A DNA stretch of 61,622 nucleotides from contig CAZZCS010000003.1 of the NCBI GenBank assembly GCA_964652645.1, forward strand, positions 1 through 61,622, read 5' to 3'. Made by a program: the position numbers and the translations under genes. Below the pieces are notes generated by a model, which was not told the DNA's origin, ran no database searches, and worked only from the letters and a program-made list of their open reading frames with translations. How positions within the stretch are numbered: position 1 is the stretch's first letter; the number at the start of each line of letters is the position of its first letter. Shown here one piece after another: positions 61,568-61,622 of this stretch. This stretch comes from CAZZCS01 sp964652645 (GTDB taxonomy: Bacteria > Cloacimonadota > Cloacimonadia > Cloacimonadales > Cloacimonadaceae).

Positions 61568-61622
61568 CCGTGTATCAGACGTGTATCAAGCGTGTATCAG
61601 GCGTGTATCAAGTGTGTTCTCG
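61568..61622. repeat. Second copy of the TGTATC 11-bp-phased repeat, cut by the window edge
   Basis: These 55 bases are identical to 18161-18215, including the four TGTATC units at 61571, 61582, 61593 and 61604. The preceding flank shares CTCCA and AGTCA with the first copy but is otherwise different. The window ends two bases past the dyad centre, so the mirrored half cannot be seen. Bases 61511-61567 hold no gene. Confidence 0.9.

Overview
The window looks like a chromosomal segment of a Gram-negative, type IX secretion (T9SS) bacterium, most probably a member of Cloacimonadota (WWE1) or a close relative of the Fibrobacterota-Chlorobiota-Bacteroidota group. The assignment is inferred from gene content: a 2073-residue SprA translocon, three proteins with type A T9SS sorting domains, two gingipain-like (C25) peptidases, several outer-membrane barrels and lipoproteins, EttA, a Wza/Wzz/Wzy-type polysaccharide locus and roughly 45-50% GC. 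No rRNA, tRNA, CRISPR, insertion sequence or phage gene was found.

Region 1 (1-13.4 kb) holds the 3' end of a T9SS cargo gene, a ComEA-like DNA-binding protein, a short TAATG-coupled set (unknown 194-aa protein, a 54-aa Cys-rich protein, RsmD), a minus-strand outer-membrane barrel protein, and two adjacent minus-strand C25 peptidases with sorting domains. Each of these three minus-strand genes is followed by a clear terminator. Region 2 (13.4-29 kb) has an RND efflux permease/adaptor pair, an unknown lipoprotein plus barrel pair, a CoaX homologue with altered signature residues, SprA and dihydrofolate reductase. Region 3 (29-41.7 kb) is housekeeping: Dus, an HD-GYP/GAF protein, TrmB, FtsY, a Dna2-like nuclease-helicase, a DUF3467 protein, and two divergent ABC-F ATPases. 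The second ABC-F gene is preceded by a five-codon leader ORF and a long hairpin.

Region 4 (41.7-61.5 kb) is a single-direction, tightly packed, partly overlapping cluster for an exported polysaccharide. It contains a tandem-fused glycosyltransferase, GT4, GT26 and GT8-like transferases, a polyprenyl-phosphate sugar transferase, a STAS protein, a nucleotidyltransferase/beta-helix/degenerate sugar-transferase fusion, a uridine-kinase-like ATPase, a polymerase-beta-fold nucleotidyltransferase, an alkaline-phosphatase-superfamily protein, a Wzz-like chain-length protein with a degenerate kinase domain, a Wza-like lipoprotein, an acetyltransferase, a Wzy/WaaL-like ligase, an OmpA/PEGA lipoprotein and a Wzx-like flippase. 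The run from the sugar transferase through the phosphatase-like protein looks like an atypical nucleotide/phosphate module.

The most unusual non-coding signal is a class of intergenic elements built from short units repeated at exactly 11-bp spacing, first in direct and then in mirrored orientation about a single dyad centre. One (5539-5620) uses CCTC units, four on each side. Another (18161-18263) uses TGTATC units. A 55-bp exact copy of the left half of the second recurs 43 kb away at the window end (61568-61622). A separate foldable 119-nt element lies between convergent genes at 37843-37961.
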